Part shown: positions 37,748 through 52,798 of the stretch, in pieces
How the letters are laid out: each line of letters starts with the position of its first letter
Position numbering within the stretch: the stretch's first letter is position 1
Assembly (NCBI RefSeq): GCF_020882245.1
Contig: NC_083599.1
Span: 7,130,001-7,194,000, forward strand
DNA length: 64,000 nucleotides
Direction: 5' to 3'
DNA from: Rhopalosiphum padi
Lineage: Eukaryota; Arthropoda; Insecta; Hemiptera; Aphididae
Made by a program: the position numbers and the translations under genes
Notes under the pieces: model-generated
What the model was told of the DNA's origin: nothing
The model's input: only the letters and a program-made list of their open reading frames with translations
The model's database searches: none

Positions 37748-40700
37748 ATGGCAGTACAGCAGTTCACTCAATGCATGCTGAGACATGAATTAACAATTCT
37801 TCTACGTGGGAAAATATCAACATACTATGAAATAAATGTACTACAACATGCTGATAATAAAATAAATGTTTTATGCAATGTACGTGGAATGGTTATTGAA
37901 TGTAGTTGATACTAAATTAATAGTTGTGAAACAATTTAGATTTGTTAGAAATGTGAATAAAAATTTGTAAACACCTTAAGCTCGTTATTTTCATTTTTAA
38001 AAATTGCCCGATCCATAATATAATTTTTATTGTTACTACAATATATATAAAAAAGGTGACCGTTTTATCAAATTAATATTTTAAGTTATGTATAAAACAC
38101 TCTTTTATTAAGTTTATGTATAGAACATTGACCAATTGATTAAGTAATGATTGAATTCTACCATTATAAACAATCACATTTTTCATTTAAACCGATGATT
38201 TAAATACACTATAAAACAATCTTTTAACGAATAATACAAATTCATGTCTATTTCATATTAAAAATGAGCAATTTTAAGTTATTGTACAATTGTATTCTTA
38301 AAAAACACTAATTTTACTTTCTAATTAAACAAACCATTTAACTGATTTTTTCTATCTTTTATGGCTTATCAAAATTCTTATTTCTTATCACATGTCAAAT
38401 GTATTTATATCATATCTATTTGCAGTTTTACAATCGTATTTTGGTGATTCGATTTCCAACTGTAAATTGTTTTCATAAATTTTGTAATAAGAACGTAGTT
38501 TGTCTGTTGGTTTTTGTTTAATTGATTCCATAACTGAATTATTCAGTGTTGTCCAGGTACTAGTTGTTATATAAAGATTTTCATTCTCCTTATGGTGTGT
38601 AGTAATGAGATTTTGACATTTTATCCTTCAAGCAATAAACATATTTAATTGACTATATTTTTTCAGATGGCAGTACAGCAGATTACACAAGTCATACTGC
38701 GTCATGAATTTACATATCTAACACTTTGGAAAACATTAAAGTCCTACTTTGAAAACGAACTAGAACATGCTGATTATATAAAGGTTTTATGTAAAGTACA
38801 TGGAATGGTTATCGAATGTAACTGATAGTCAATCAATTGTAGTGTATTAAAAAGTAAGTGTCATTAAACACTGACCTTTAGATTAAGAAAATGAGTCTAA
38901 TTTGCCATTATTAACTTTCATATTTATCAATTAATCTGTTACTTCATAAACACTATAAAACGTGGTTTTATATGATATTTTTAACTGGTTATAAAACACT
39001 TAATTCTCCAGTTATTTTCCAACTATTATATGCATTTAACTGACTACATTTTTTCAGATGGAGTACAGCAGATTACACAAGTCATACTGCGACATGAATT
39101 TGCATATCTAACACGTTGGAAATCATTAACATCCTACTTTGAAAACGAACTAGAACATGGTGATTTTATAAAGGTATTATGTAATGTACGTGGAATGGTT
39201 ATCGAATGTAACTGATAGTCAATCAATTGTAGTGTATTAAAAAGTAAGTGTCATTAAACACTGACCTTTAGATTAAGAAAATGAGTCTAATTTGCCATTA
39301 TTAACTTTCATATTTATCAATTAATCTGTTACTTCATAAACACTATAAAACGTGGTTTTATATGATATTTTTAACTGGTTAAAAAACACTTAATTCTCCA
39401 GTTATTTTCCAACTATTATATGCATTTAACTGACTACATTTTTTCAGATGGCAGTACAGCAGATTACACAAGTCATACTGCGACATGAATTTGCATATCT
39501 AACACGTTGGAAATCATTAACATCCTACTTTGAAAACGAACTAGAACATGCTGATTTTATAAAGGTATTATGTAATGTACGTGGAATGGTTATCGAATGT
39601 AACTGATAGTCAATCAATTGTAGTGTATTAAAAAGTAAGTGTCATTAAACACTGACCTTTAGATTAAGAAAATGAGTCTAATTTGCCATTATTAACTTTC
39701 ATATTTATCAATTAATCTGTTACTTCATAAACACTATAAAACGTGGTTTTATATGATATTTTTAACTGGTTAAAAAACACTTAATTCTCCAGTTATTTTC
39801 CAACTATTATATGCATTTAACTGACTACATTTTTTCAGATGGCAGTACAGCAGATTACACAAGTCATACTGCGACATGAATTTGCATATCTAACACGTTG
39901 GAAATCATTAACATCCTACTTTGAAAACGAACTAGAACATGGTGATTTTATAAAGGTATTATGTAATGTACGTGGAATGGTTATCGAATGTAACTGATAG
40001 TCAATCAATTGTAGTGTATTAAAAAGTAAGTGTCATTAAACACTGACCTTTAGATTAAGAAAATGAGTCTAATTTGCCATTATTAACTTTCATATTTATC
40101 AATTAATCTGTTACTTCTTAAACACTATAAAACGTGGTTTTATATGATATTTTTAACTGGTTATAAAACACTTAATTCTCCAGTTATTTTCCAACTATTA
40201 TATGCATTTAACTGACTACATTTTTTCAGATGGAGTACAGCAGATTACACAAGTCATACTGCGACATGAATTTGCATATCTAACACGTTGGAAATCATTA
40301 ACATCCTACTTTGAAAACGAACTAGAACATGCTGATTTTATAAAGGTTTTATGTAATGTACGTGGAATGGTTATCGAATGTAACTGATAGTCAATCAATT
40401 GTAGTGTATTAAAAAGTAAGTGTCATTAAACACTGACCTTTAGATTAAGAAAATGAGTCTAATTTGCCATTATTAACTTTCATATTTATCAATTAATCTG
40501 TTACTTCATAAACACTATAAAACGTGGTTTTATATGATATTTTTAACTGGTTATAAAACACTTAATTCTCCAGTTATTTTCCAACTATTATATGCATTTA
40601 ACTGACTACATTTTTTCAGATGGCAGTACAGCAGATTACACAAGTCATACTGCGACATGAATTTGCATATCTAACACGTTGGAAATCATTAACATCCTAC

Positions 40701-41036
40701 TTTGAAAACGAACTAGAACATGCTGATTATATAAAGGTTTTATGTAATGTACGTGGAATGGTTATCGAATGTAACTGATAGTCAATCAATTGTAGTGTAT
40801 TAAAAAGTAAGTGTCATTAAACACTGACCTTTAGATTAAGAAAATGAGTCTAATTTGCCATTATTAACTTTCATATTTATCATTTAATCTGTTACTTCAT
40901 AAACACTATAAAACGTGGTTTTATATGATAAATTTGACGCATATTACAAATTAATTTTTTTAACTGTTTATAAAACACTGCATTGTCCAGTTATTTTCCA
41001 ACTATTATATGCATATAACTGACAAAATGTTTTCAG
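37748..41036 (+). repeat. Higher-order unit 17: B + spacer + 6 A, two frame-shifted
   Basis: Module starts are B 37748, A 38667, 39058, 39448, 39839, 40230 and 40620; length 3,289 bp. A39058 and A40230 have the 1-bp deletion (frames 39030-39215 and 40202-40387). A39058 combines the deletion with the GGTGAT change. Confidence 0.93.
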
Positions 41037-42763
41037 ATGGCAGTACAGCAGTTCACTCAATGCATGCTGAGACATGAATTAACAATTCTTCTACGTGGGA
41101 AAATATCAACATACTATGAAATAAATGTACTACAACATGCTGATAATAAAATAAATGTTTTATGCAATGTACGTGGAATGGTTATTGAATGTAGTTGATA
41201 CTAAATTAATAGTTGTGAAACAATTTAGATTTGTTAGAAATGTGAATAAAAATTTGTAAACACCTTAAGCTCGTTATTTTCATTTTTAAAAATTGCCCGA
41301 TCCATAATATAATTTTTATTGTTACTACAATATATATAAAAAAGGTGACCGTTTTATCAAATTAATATTTTAAGTTATGTATAAAACACTCTTTTATTAA
41401 GTTTATGTATAGAACATTGACCAATTGATTAAGTAATGATTGAATTCTACCATTATAAACAATCACATTTTTCATTTAAACCGATGATTTAAATACACTA
41501 TAAAACAATCTTTTAACAAATAATACAAATTCATGTCTATTTCATATTAAAAATGAGCAATTTTAAGTTATTGTACAATTGTATTCTTAAAAAACACTAA
41601 TTTTACTTTCTAATTAAACAAACCATTTAACTGATTTTTTCTATCTTTTATGGCTTATCAAAATTCTTATTTCTTATCACATGTCAAATGTATTTATATC
41701 ATATCTATTTGCAGTTTTACAATCGTATTTTGGTGATTCGATTTCCAACTGTAAATTGTTTTCATAAATTTTGTAATAAGAACGTAGTTTGTCTGTTGGT
41801 TTTTGTTTAATTGATTCCATAACTGAATTATTCAGTGTTGTCCAGGTACTAGTTGTTATATAAAGATTTTCATTCTCCTTATGGTGTGTAGTAATGAGAT
41901 TTTGACATTTTATCCTTCAAGCAATAAACATATTTAATTGACTATATTTTTTCAGATGGCAGTACAGCAGATTACACAAGTCATACTGCGTCATGAATTT
42001 ACATATCTAACACTTTGGAAAACATTAAAGTCCTACGTTGAAAACGAACTAGAACATGCTGATTATATAAAGGTTTTATGTAAAGTACATGGAATGGTTA
42101 TCGAATGTAACTGATAGTCAATCAATTGTAGTGTATTAAAAAGTAAGTGTCATTAAACACTGACCTTTAGATTAAGAAAATGAGTCTAATTTGCCATTAT
42201 TAACTTTCATATTTATCAATTAATCTGTTACTTCATAAACACTATAAAACGTGGTTTTATATGATATTTTTAACTGGTTAAAAAACACTTAATTCTCCAG
42301 TTATTTTCCAACTATTATATGCATTTAACTGACTACATTTTTTCAGATGGCAGTACAGCAGATTACACAAGTCATACTGCGACATGAATTTGCATATCTA
42401 ACACGTTGGAAATCATTAACATCCTACTTTGAAAACGAACTAGAACATGCTGATTATATAAAGGTTTTATGTAATGTACGTGGAATGGTTATCGAATGTA
42501 ACTGATAGTCAATCAATTGTAGTGTATTAAAAAGTAAGTGTCATTAAACACTGACCTTTAGATTAAGAAAATGAGTCTAATTTGCCATTATTAACTTTCA
42601 TATTTATCATTTAATCTGTTACTTCATAAACACTATAAAACGTGGTTTTATATGATAAATTTGACGCATATTACAAATTAATTTTTTTAACTGTTTATAA
42701 AACACTGCATTGTCCAGTTATTTTCCAACTATTATATGCATATAACTGACAAAATGTTTTCAG
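41037..42763 (+). repeat. Higher-order unit 18: B + spacer + 2 A
   Basis: Module starts are B 41037, A 41956 and 42347; length 1,727 bp. The spacer combines AACAAATAAT with CTTAAAAAACAC. No deletion-type A is present. Confidence 0.93.
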
Positions 42764-45661
42764 ATGGCAGTACAGCAGTTCACTCAATGCATGCTGAGAC
42801 ATGAATTAACAATTCTTCTACGTGGGAAAATATCAACATACTATGAAATAAATGTACTACAACATGCTGATAATAAAATAAATGTTTTATGCAATGTACG
42901 TGGAATGGTTATTGAATGTAGTTGATACTAAATTAATAGTTGTGAAACAATTTAGATTTGTTAGAAATGTGAATAAAAATTTGTAAACACCTTAAGCTCG
43001 TTATTTTCATTTTTAAAAATTGCCCGATCCATAATATAATTTTTATTGTTACTACAATATATATAAAAAAGGTGACCGTTTTATCAAATTAATATTTTAA
43101 GTTATGTATAAAACACTCTTTTATTAAGTTTATGTATAGAACATTGACCAATTGATTAAGTAATGATTGAATTCTACCATTATAAACAATCACATTTTTC
43201 ATTTAAACCGATGATTTAAATACACTATAAAACAATCTTTTAACGAATAATACAAATTCATGTCTATTTCATATTAAAAATGAGCAATTTTAAGTTATTG
43301 TACAATTGTATTCTTAAAAAACACTAATTTTACTTTCTAATTAAACAAACCATTTAACTGATTTTTTCTATCTTTTATGGCTTATCAAAATTCTTATTTC
43401 TTATCACATGTCAAATGTATTTATATCATATCTATTTGCAGTTTTACAATCGTATTTTGGTGATTCGATTTCCAACTGTAAATTGTTTTCATAAATTTTG
43501 TAATAAGAACGTAGTTTGTCTGTTGGTTTTTGTTTAATTGATTCCATAACTGAATTATTCAGTGTTGTCCAGGTACTAGTTGTTATATAAAGATTTTCAT
43601 TCTCCTTATGGTGTGTAGTAATGAGATTTTGACATTTTATCCTTCAAGCAATAAACATATTTAATTGACTATATTTTTTCAGATGGCAGTACAGCAGATT
43701 ACACAAGTCATACTGCGTCATGAATTTACATATCTAACACTTTGGAAAACATTAAAGTCCTACTTTGAAAACGAACTAGAACATGCTGATTATATAAAGG
43801 TTTTATGTAAAGTACATGGAATGGTTATCGAATGTAACTGATAGTCAATCAATTGTAGTGTATTAAAAAGTAAGTGTCATTAAACACTGACCTTTAGATT
43901 AAGAAAATGAGTCTAATTTGCCATTATTAACTTTCATATTTATCAATTAATCTGTTACTTCATAAACACTATAAAACGTGGTTTTATATGATATTTTTAA
44001 CTGGTTATAAAACACTTAATTCTCCAGTTATTTTCCAACTATTATATGCATTTAACTGACTACATTTTTTCAGATGGAGTACAGCAGATTACACAAGTCA
44101 TACTGCGACATGAATTTGCATATCTAACACGTTGGAAATCATTAACATCCTACTTTGAAAACGAACTAGAACATGGTGATTTTATAAAGGTATTATGTAA
44201 TGTACGTGGAATGGTTATCGAATGTAACTGATAGTCAATCAATTGTAGTGTATTAAAAAGTAAGTGTCATTAAACACTGACCTTTAGATTAAGAAAATGA
44301 GTCTAATTTGCCATTATTAACTTTCATATTTATCAATTAATCTGTTACTTCATAAACACTATAAAACGTGGTTTTATATGATATTTTTAACTGGTTAAAA
44401 AACACTTAATTCTCCAGTTATTTTCCAACTATTATATGCATTTAACTGACTACATTTTTTCAGATGGCAGTACAGCAGATTACACAAGTCATACTGCGAC
44501 ATGAATTTGCATATCTAACACGTTGGAAATCATTAACATCCTACTTTGAAAACGAACTAGAACATGCTGATTTTATAAAGGTATTATGTAATGTACGTGG
44601 AATGGTTATCGAATGTAACTGATAGTCAATCAATTGTAGTGTATTAAAAAGTAAGTGTCATTAAACACTGACCTTTAGATTAAGAAAATGAGTCTAATTT
44701 GCCATTATTAACTTTCATATTTATCAATTAATCTGTTACTTCTTAAACACTATAAAACGTGGTTTTATATGATATTTTTAACTGGTTATAAAACACTTAA
44801 TTCTCCAGTTATTTTCCAACTATTATATGCATTTAACTGACTACATTTTTTCAGATGGAGTACAGCAGATTACACAAGTCATACTGCGACATGAATTTGC
44901 ATATCTAACACGTTGGAAATCATTAACATCCTACTTTGAAAACGAACTAGAACATGCTGATTTTATAAAGGTTTTATGTAATGTACGTGGAATGGTTATC
45001 GAATGTAACTGATAGTCAATCAATTGTAGTGTATTAAAAAGTAAGTGTCATTAAACACTGACCTTTAGATTAAGAAAATGAGTCTAATTTGCCATTATTA
45101 ACTTTCATATTTATCAATTAATCTGTTACTTCATAAACACTATAAAACGTGGTTTTATATGATATTTTTAACTGGTTATAAAACACTTAATTCTCCAGTT
45201 ATTTTCCAACTATTATATGCATTTAACTGACTACATTTTTTCAGATGGCAGTACAGCAGATTACACAAGTCATACTGCGACATGAATTTGCATATCTAAC
45301 ACGTTGGAAATCATTAACATCCTACTTTGAAAACGAACTAGAACATGCTGATTATATAAAGGTTTTATGTAATGTACGTGGAATGGTTATCGAATGTAAC
45401 TGATAGTCAATCAATTGTAGTGTATTAAAAAGTAAGTGTCATTAAACACTGACCTTTAGATTAAGAAAATGAGTCTAATTTGCCATTATTAACTTTCATA
45501 TTTATCATTTAATCTGTTACTTCATAAACACTATAAAACGTGGTTTTATATGATAAATTTGACGCATATTACAAATTAATTTTTTTAACTGTTTATAAAA
45601 CACTGCATTGTCCAGTTATTTTCCAACTATTATATGCATATAACTGACAAAATGTTTTCAG
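42764..45661 (+). repeat. Higher-order unit 19: B + spacer + 5 A, two frame-shifted
   Basis: Module starts are B 42764, A 43683, 44074, 44464, 44855 and 45245; length 2,898 bp. The deletion modules are A44074 (frame 44046-44231) and A44855 (frame 44827-45012). The run of A modules parallels that of unit 17. Confidence 0.93.
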
Positions 45662-48171
45662 ATGGCAGTACAGCAGTTCACTCAATGCATGCTGAGACAT
45701 GAATTAACAATTCTTCTACGTGGGAAAATATCAACATACTATGAAATAAATGTACTACAACATGCTGATAATAAAATAAATGTTTTATGCAATGTACGTG
45801 GAATGGTTATTGAATGTAGTTGATACTAAATTAATAGTTGTGAAACAATTTAGATTTGTTAGAAATGTGAATAAAAATTTGTAAACACCTTAAGCTCGTT
45901 ATTTTCATTTTTAAAAATTGCCCGATCCATAATATAATTTTTATTGTTACTACAATATATATAAAAAAGGTGACCGTTTTATCAAATTAATATTTTAAGT
46001 TATGTATAAAACACTCTTTTATTAAGTTTATGTATAGAACATTGACCAATTGATTAAGTAATGATTGAATTCTACCATTATAAACAATCACATTTTTCAT
46101 TTAAACCGATGATTTAAATACACTATAAAACAATCTTTTAACAAATAATACAAATTCATGTCTATTTCATATTAAAAATGAGCAATTTTAAGTTATTGTA
46201 CAATTGTATTCTTAAAAAACACTAATTTTACTTTCTAATTAAACAAACCATTTAACTGATTTTTTCTATCTTTTATGGCTTATCAAAATTCTTATTTCTT
46301 ATCACATGTCAAATGTATTTATATCATATCTATTTGCAGTTTTACAATCGTATTTTGGTGATTCGATTTCCAACTGTAAATTGTTTTCATAAATTTTGTA
46401 ATAAGAACGTAGTTTGTCTGTTGGTTTTTGTTTAATTGATTCCATAACTGAATTATTCAGTGTTGTCCAGGTACTAGTTGTTATATAAAGATTTTCATTC
46501 TCCTTATGGTGTGTAGTAATGAGATTTTGACATTTTATCCTTCAAGCAATAAACATATTTAATTGACTATATTTTTTCAGATGGCAGTACAGCAGATTAC
46601 ACAAGTCATACTGCGTCATGAATTTACATATCTAACACTTTGGAAAACATTAAAGTCCTACGTTGAAAACGAACTAGAACATGCTGATTATATAAAGGTT
46701 TTATGTAAAGTACATGGAATGGTTATCGAATGTAACTGATAGTCAATCAATTGTAGTGTATTAAAAAGTAAGTGTCATTAAACACTGACCTTTAGATTAA
46801 GAAAATGAGTCTAATTTGCCATTATTAACTTTCATATTTATCAATTAATCTGTTACTTCATAAACACTATAAAACGTGGTTTTATATGATATTTTTAACT
46901 GGTTAAAAAACACTTAATTCTCCAGTTATTTTCCAACTATTATATGCATTTAACTGACTACATTTTTTCAGATGGCAGTACAGCAGATTACACAAGTCAT
47001 ACTGCGACATGAATTTGCATATCTAACACGTTGGAAATCATTAACATCCTACTTTGAAAACGAACTAGAACATGGTGATTTTATAAAGGTATTATGTAAT
47101 GTACGTGGAATGGTTATCGAATGTAACTGATAGTCAATCAATTGTAGTGTATTAAAAAGTAAGTGTCATTAAACACTGACCTTTAGATTAAGAAAATGAG
47201 TCTAATTTGCCATTATTAACTTTCATATTTATCAATTAATCTGTTACTTCTTAAACACTATAAAACGTGGTTTTATATGATATTTTTAACTGGTTATAAA
47301 ACACTTAATTCTCCAGTTATTTTCCAACTATTATATTTGCATTTAACTGACTACATTTTTTCAGATGGAGTACAGCAGATTACACAAGTCATACTGCGAC
47401 ATGAATTTGCATATCTAACACGTTGGAAATCATTAACATCCTACTTTGAAAACGAACTAGAACATGCTGATTTTATAAAGGTTTTATGTAATGTACGTGG
47501 AATGGTTATCGAATGTAACTGATAGTCAATCAATTGTAGTGTATTAAAAAGTAAGTGTCATTAAACACTGACCTTTAGATTAAGAAAATGAGTCTAATTT
47601 GCCATTATTAACTTTCATATTTATCAATTAATCTGTTACTTCATAAACACTATAAAACGTGGTTTTATATGATATTTTTAACTGGTTATAAAACACTTAA
47701 TTCTCCAGTTATTTTCCAACTATTATATGCATTTAACTGACTACATTTTTTCAGATGGCAGTACAGCAGATTACACAAGTCATACTGCGACATGAATTTG
47801 CATATCTAACACGTTGGAAATCATTAACATCCTACTTTGAAAACGAACTAGAACATGCTGATTATATAAAGGTTTTATGTAATGTACGTGGAATGGTTAT
47901 CGAATGTAACTGATAGTCAATCAATTGTAGTGTATTAAAAAGTAAGTGTCATTAAACACTGACCTTTAGATTAAGAAAATGAGTCTAATTTGCCATTATT
48001 AACTTTCATATTTATCATTTAATCTGTTACTTCATAAACACTATAAAACGTGGTTTTATATGATAAATTTGACGCATATTACAAATTAATTTTTTTAACT
48101 GTTTATAAAACACTGCATTGTCCAGTTATTTTCCAACTATTATATGCATATAACTGACAAAATGTTTTCAG
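45662..48171 (+). repeat. Higher-order unit 20: B + spacer + 4 A, with +2 insertion
   Basis: Module starts are B 45662, A 46581, 46972, 47365 and 47755; length 2,510 bp. Before A47365 the linker reads TATATTTGCAT instead of TATATGCAT (+2), and A47365 also has the 1-bp deletion. The combination gives the 81-residue frame at 47277-47522. Confidence 0.93.
47277..47522 (+). CDS. 81-residue frame from a compensating +2 insertion
   Basis: This module has both the 1-bp deletion and a 2-bp insertion (TATATTTGCAT) in the linker. The linker frame MIFLTGYKTLNSPVIFQLLY, which normally stops at the branch-point TGA, now runs into the A frame and ends at VIECN. An identical copy lies at 49787-50032, 2,510 bp downstream, as part of a block duplication. 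The linker part is probably not protein-coding; the frame is likely accidental. Confidence 0.25.
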   Translation: MIFLTGYKTLNSPVIFQLLYLHLTDYIFSDGVQQITQVILRHEFAYLTRWKSLTSYFENELEHADFIKVLCNVRGMVIECN

Positions 48172-51100
48172 ATGGCAGTACAGCAGTTCACTCAATGCAT
48201 GCTGAGACATGAATTAACAATTCTTCTACGTGGGAAAATATCAACATACTATGAAATAAATGTACTACAACATGCTGATAATAAAATAAATGTTTTATGC
48301 AATGTACGTGGAATGGTTATTGAATGTAGTTGATACTAAATTAATAGTTGTGAAACAATTTAGATTTGTTAGAAATGTGAATAAAAATTTGTAAACACCT
48401 TAAGCTCGTTATTTTCATTTTTAAAAATTGCCCGATCCATAATATAATTTTTATTGTTACTACAATATATATAAAAAAGGTGACCGTTTTATCAAATTAA
48501 TATTTTAAGTTATGTATAAAACACTCTTTTATTAAGTTTATGTATAGAACATTGACCAATTGATTAAGTAATGATTGAATTCTACCATTATAAACAATCA
48601 CATTTTTCATTTAAACCGATGATTTAAATACACTATAAAACAATCTTTTAACAAATAATACAAATTCATGTCTATTTCATATTAAAAATGAGCAATTTTA
48701 AGTTATTGTACAATTGTATTCTTAAAAAACACTAATTTTACTTTCTAATTAAACAAACCATTTAACTGATTTTTTCTATCTTTTATGGCTTATCAAAATT
48801 CTTATTTCTTATCACATGTCAAATGTATTTATATCATATCTATTTGCAGTTTTACAATCGTATTTTGGTGATTCGATTTCCAACTGTAAATTGTTTTCAT
48901 AAATTTTGTAATAAGAACGTAGTTTGTCTGTTGGTTTTTGTTTAATTGATTCCATAACTGAATTATTCAGTGTTGTCCAGGTACTAGTTGTTATATAAAG
49001 ATTTTCATTCTCCTTATGGTGTGTAGTAATGAGATTTTGACATTTTATCCTTCAAGCAATAAACATATTTAATTGACTATATTTTTTCAGATGGCAGTAC
49101 AGCAGATTACACAAGTCATACTGCGTCATGAATTTACATATCTAACACTTTGGAAAACATTAAAGTCCTACGTTGAAAACGAACTAGAACATGCTGATTA
49201 TATAAAGGTTTTATGTAAAGTACATGGAATGGTTATCGAATGTAACTGATAGTCAATCAATTGTAGTGTATTAAAAAGTAAGTGTCATTAAACACTGACC
49301 TTTAGATTAAGAAAATGAGTCTAATTTGCCATTATTAACTTTCATATTTATCAATTAATCTGTTACTTCATAAACACTATAAAACGTGGTTTTATATGAT
49401 ATTTTTAACTGGTTAAAAAACACTTAATTCTCCAGTTATTTTCCAACTATTATATGCATTTAACTGACTACATTTTTTCAGATGGCAGTACAGCAGATTA
49501 CACAAGTCATACTGCGACATGAATTTGCATATCTAACACGTTGGAAATCATTAACATCCTACTTTGAAAACGAACTAGAACATGGTGATTTTATAAAGGT
49601 ATTATGTAATGTACGTGGAATGGTTATCGAATGTAACTGATAGTCAATCAATTGTAGTGTATTAAAAAGTAAGTGTCATTAAACACTGACCTTTAGATTA
49701 AGAAAATGAGTCTAATTTGCCATTATTAACTTTCATATTTATCAATTAATCTGTTACTTCTTAAACACTATAAAACGTGGTTTTATATGATATTTTTAAC
49801 TGGTTATAAAACACTTAATTCTCCAGTTATTTTCCAACTATTATATTTGCATTTAACTGACTACATTTTTTCAGATGGAGTACAGCAGATTACACAAGTC
49901 ATACTGCGACATGAATTTGCATATCTAACACGTTGGAAATCATTAACATCCTACTTTGAAAACGAACTAGAACATGCTGATTTTATAAAGGTTTTATGTA
50001 ATGTACGTGGAATGGTTATCGAATGTAACTGATAGTCAATCAATTGTAGTGTATTAAAAAGTAAGTGTCATTAAACACTGACCTTTAGATTAAGAAAATG
50101 AGTCTAATTTGCCATTATTAACTTTCATATTTATCAATTAATCTGTTACTTCATAAACACTATAAAACGTGGTTTTATATGATATTTTTAACTGGTTATA
50201 AAACACTTAATTCTCCAGTTATTTTCCAACTATTATATGCATTTAACTGACTACATTTTTTCAGATGGCAGTACAGCAGATTACACAAGTCATACTGCGA
50301 CATGAATTTGCATATCTAACACGTTGGAAATCATTAACATCCTACTTTGAAAACGAACTAGAACATGCTGATTATATAAAGGTTTTATGTAATGTACGTG
50401 GAATGGTTATCGAATGTAACTGATAGTCAATCAATTGTAGTGTATTAAAAAGTAAGTGTCATTAAACACTGACCTTTAGATTAAGAAAATGAGTCTAATT
50501 TGCCATTATTAACTTTCATATTTATCATTTAATCTGTTACTTCATAAACACTATAAAACGTGGTTTTATATGATATTTTTAACTGGTTATAAAACACTTA
50601 ATTCTCCAGTTATTTTCCAACTATTATATGCATTTAACTGACTACATTTTTTCAGATGGAGTACAGCAGATTACACAAGTCATACTGCGACATGAATTTG
50701 CATATCTAACACGTTGGAAATCATTAACATCCTACTTTGAAAACGAACTAGAACATGCTGATTTTATAAAGGTTTTATGTAATGTACGTGGAATGGTTAT
50801 CGAATGTAACTGATAGTCAATCAATTGTAGTGTATTAAAAAGTAAGTGTCATTAAACACTGACCTTTAGATTAAGAAAATGAGTCTAATTTGCCATTATT
50901 AACTTTCATATTTATCAATTAATCTGTTACTTCATAAACACTATAAAACGTGGTTTTATATGATATTTTTAACTGGTTATAAAACACTTAATTCTCCAGT
51001 TATTTTCCAACTATTATATGCATTTAACTGACTACATTTTTTCAGATGGCAGTACAGCAGATTACACAAGTCATACTGCGACATGAATTTGCATATCTAA

Positions 51101-51462
51101 CACGTTGGAAATCATTAACATCCTACTTTGAAAACGAACTAGAACATGCTGATTATATAAAGGTTTTATGTAATGTACGTGGAATGGTTATCGAATGTAA
51201 CTGATAGTCAATCAATTGTAGTGTATTAAAAAGTAAGTGTCATTAAACACTGACCTTTAGATTAAGAAAATGAGTCTAATTTGCCATTATTAACTTTCAT
51301 ATTTATCATTTAATCTGTTACTTCATAAACACTATAAAACGTGGTTTTATATGATAAATTTGACGCATATTACAAATTAATTTTTTTAACTGTTTATAAA
51401 ACACTGCATTGTCCAGTTATTTTCCAACTATTATATGCATATAACTGACAAAATGTTTTCAG
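48172..51462 (+). repeat. Higher-order unit 21: B + spacer + 6 A, near-copy of unit 20
   Basis: Module starts are B 48172, A 49091, 49482, 49875, 50265, 50656 and 51046; length 3,291 bp. The first four A modules match unit 20 at an offset of 2,510 bp, including the rare +2 insertion (frame 49787-50032). A50656 is another deletion module (frame 50628-50813). Confidence 0.93.
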
Positions 51463-52798
51463 ATGGCAGTACAGCAGTTCACTCAATGCATGCTGAGACA
51501 TGAATTAACAATTCTTCTACGTGGGAAAATATCAACATACTATGAAATAAATGTACTACAACATGCTGATAATAAAATAAATGTTTTATGCAATGTACGT
51601 GGAATGGTTATTGAATGTAGTTGATACTAAATTAATAGTTGTGAAACAATTTAGATTTGTTAGAAATGTGAATAAAAATTTGTAAACACCTTAAGCTCGT
51701 TATTTTCATTTTTAAAAATTGCCCGATCCATAATATAATTTTTATTGTTACTACAATATATATAAAAAAGGTGACCGTTTTATCAAATTAATATTTTAAG
51801 TTATGTATAAAACACTCTTTTATTAAGTTTATGTATAGAACATTGACCAATTGATTAAGTAATGATTGAATTCTACCATTATAAACAATCACATTTTTCA
51901 TTTAAACCGATGATTTAAATACACTATAAAACAATCTTTTAACGAATAATACAAATTCATGTCTATTTCATATTAAAAATGAGCAATTTTAAGTTATTGT
52001 ACAATTGTATTCTTAAGAAACACTAATTTTACTTTCTAATTAAACAAACCATTTAACTGATTTTTTCTATCTTTTATGGCTTATCAAAATTCTTATTTCT
52101 TATCACATGTCAAATGTATTTATATCATATCTATTTGCAGTTTTACAATCGTATTTTGGTGATTCGATTTCCAACTGTAAATTGTTTTCATAAATTTTGT
52201 AATAAGAACGTAGTTTGTCTGTTGGTTTTTGTTTAATTGATTCCATAACTGAATTATTCAGTGTTGTCCAGGTACTAGTTGTTATATAAAGATTTTCATT
52301 CTCCTTATGGTGTGTAGAAATGAGATTTTGACATTTTATCCTTCAAGCAATAAACATATTTAATTGACTATATTTTTTCAGATGGCAGTACAGCAGATTA
52401 CACAAGTCATACTGCGTCATGAATTTACATATCTAACACTTTGGAAAACATTAAAGTCCTACTTTGAAAACGAACTAGAACATGCTGATTTTATAAAGGT
52501 TTTATGTAATGTACGTGGAATGGTTATCGAATGTAACTGATAGTCAATCAATTGTAGTGTATTAAAAAGTAAGTGTCATTAAACACTGACCTTTAGATTA
52601 AGAAAATGAGTCTAATTTGCCATTATTAACTTTCATATTTATCATTTAATCTGTTACTTCATAAACACTATAAAACGTGGTTTTATATGATAAATTTGAC
52701 GCATATTACAAATTAATTTTTTTAACTGTTTATAAAACACTGCATTGTCCAGTTATTTTCCAACTATTATATGCATATAACTGACAAAATGTTTTCAG
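51463..52798 (+). repeat. Higher-order unit 22: B + spacer + 1 A, shortest unit
   Basis: Module starts are B 51463 and A 52382; length 1,336 bp. The single A has a first-A head (CGTCAT, FTYLTLWKT) but a late-A tail (Phe at the Tyr/Phe position, NVRG, ATCATTTAATC linker into B). This is what one unequal crossover inside the A frame would leave. Confidence 0.93.
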
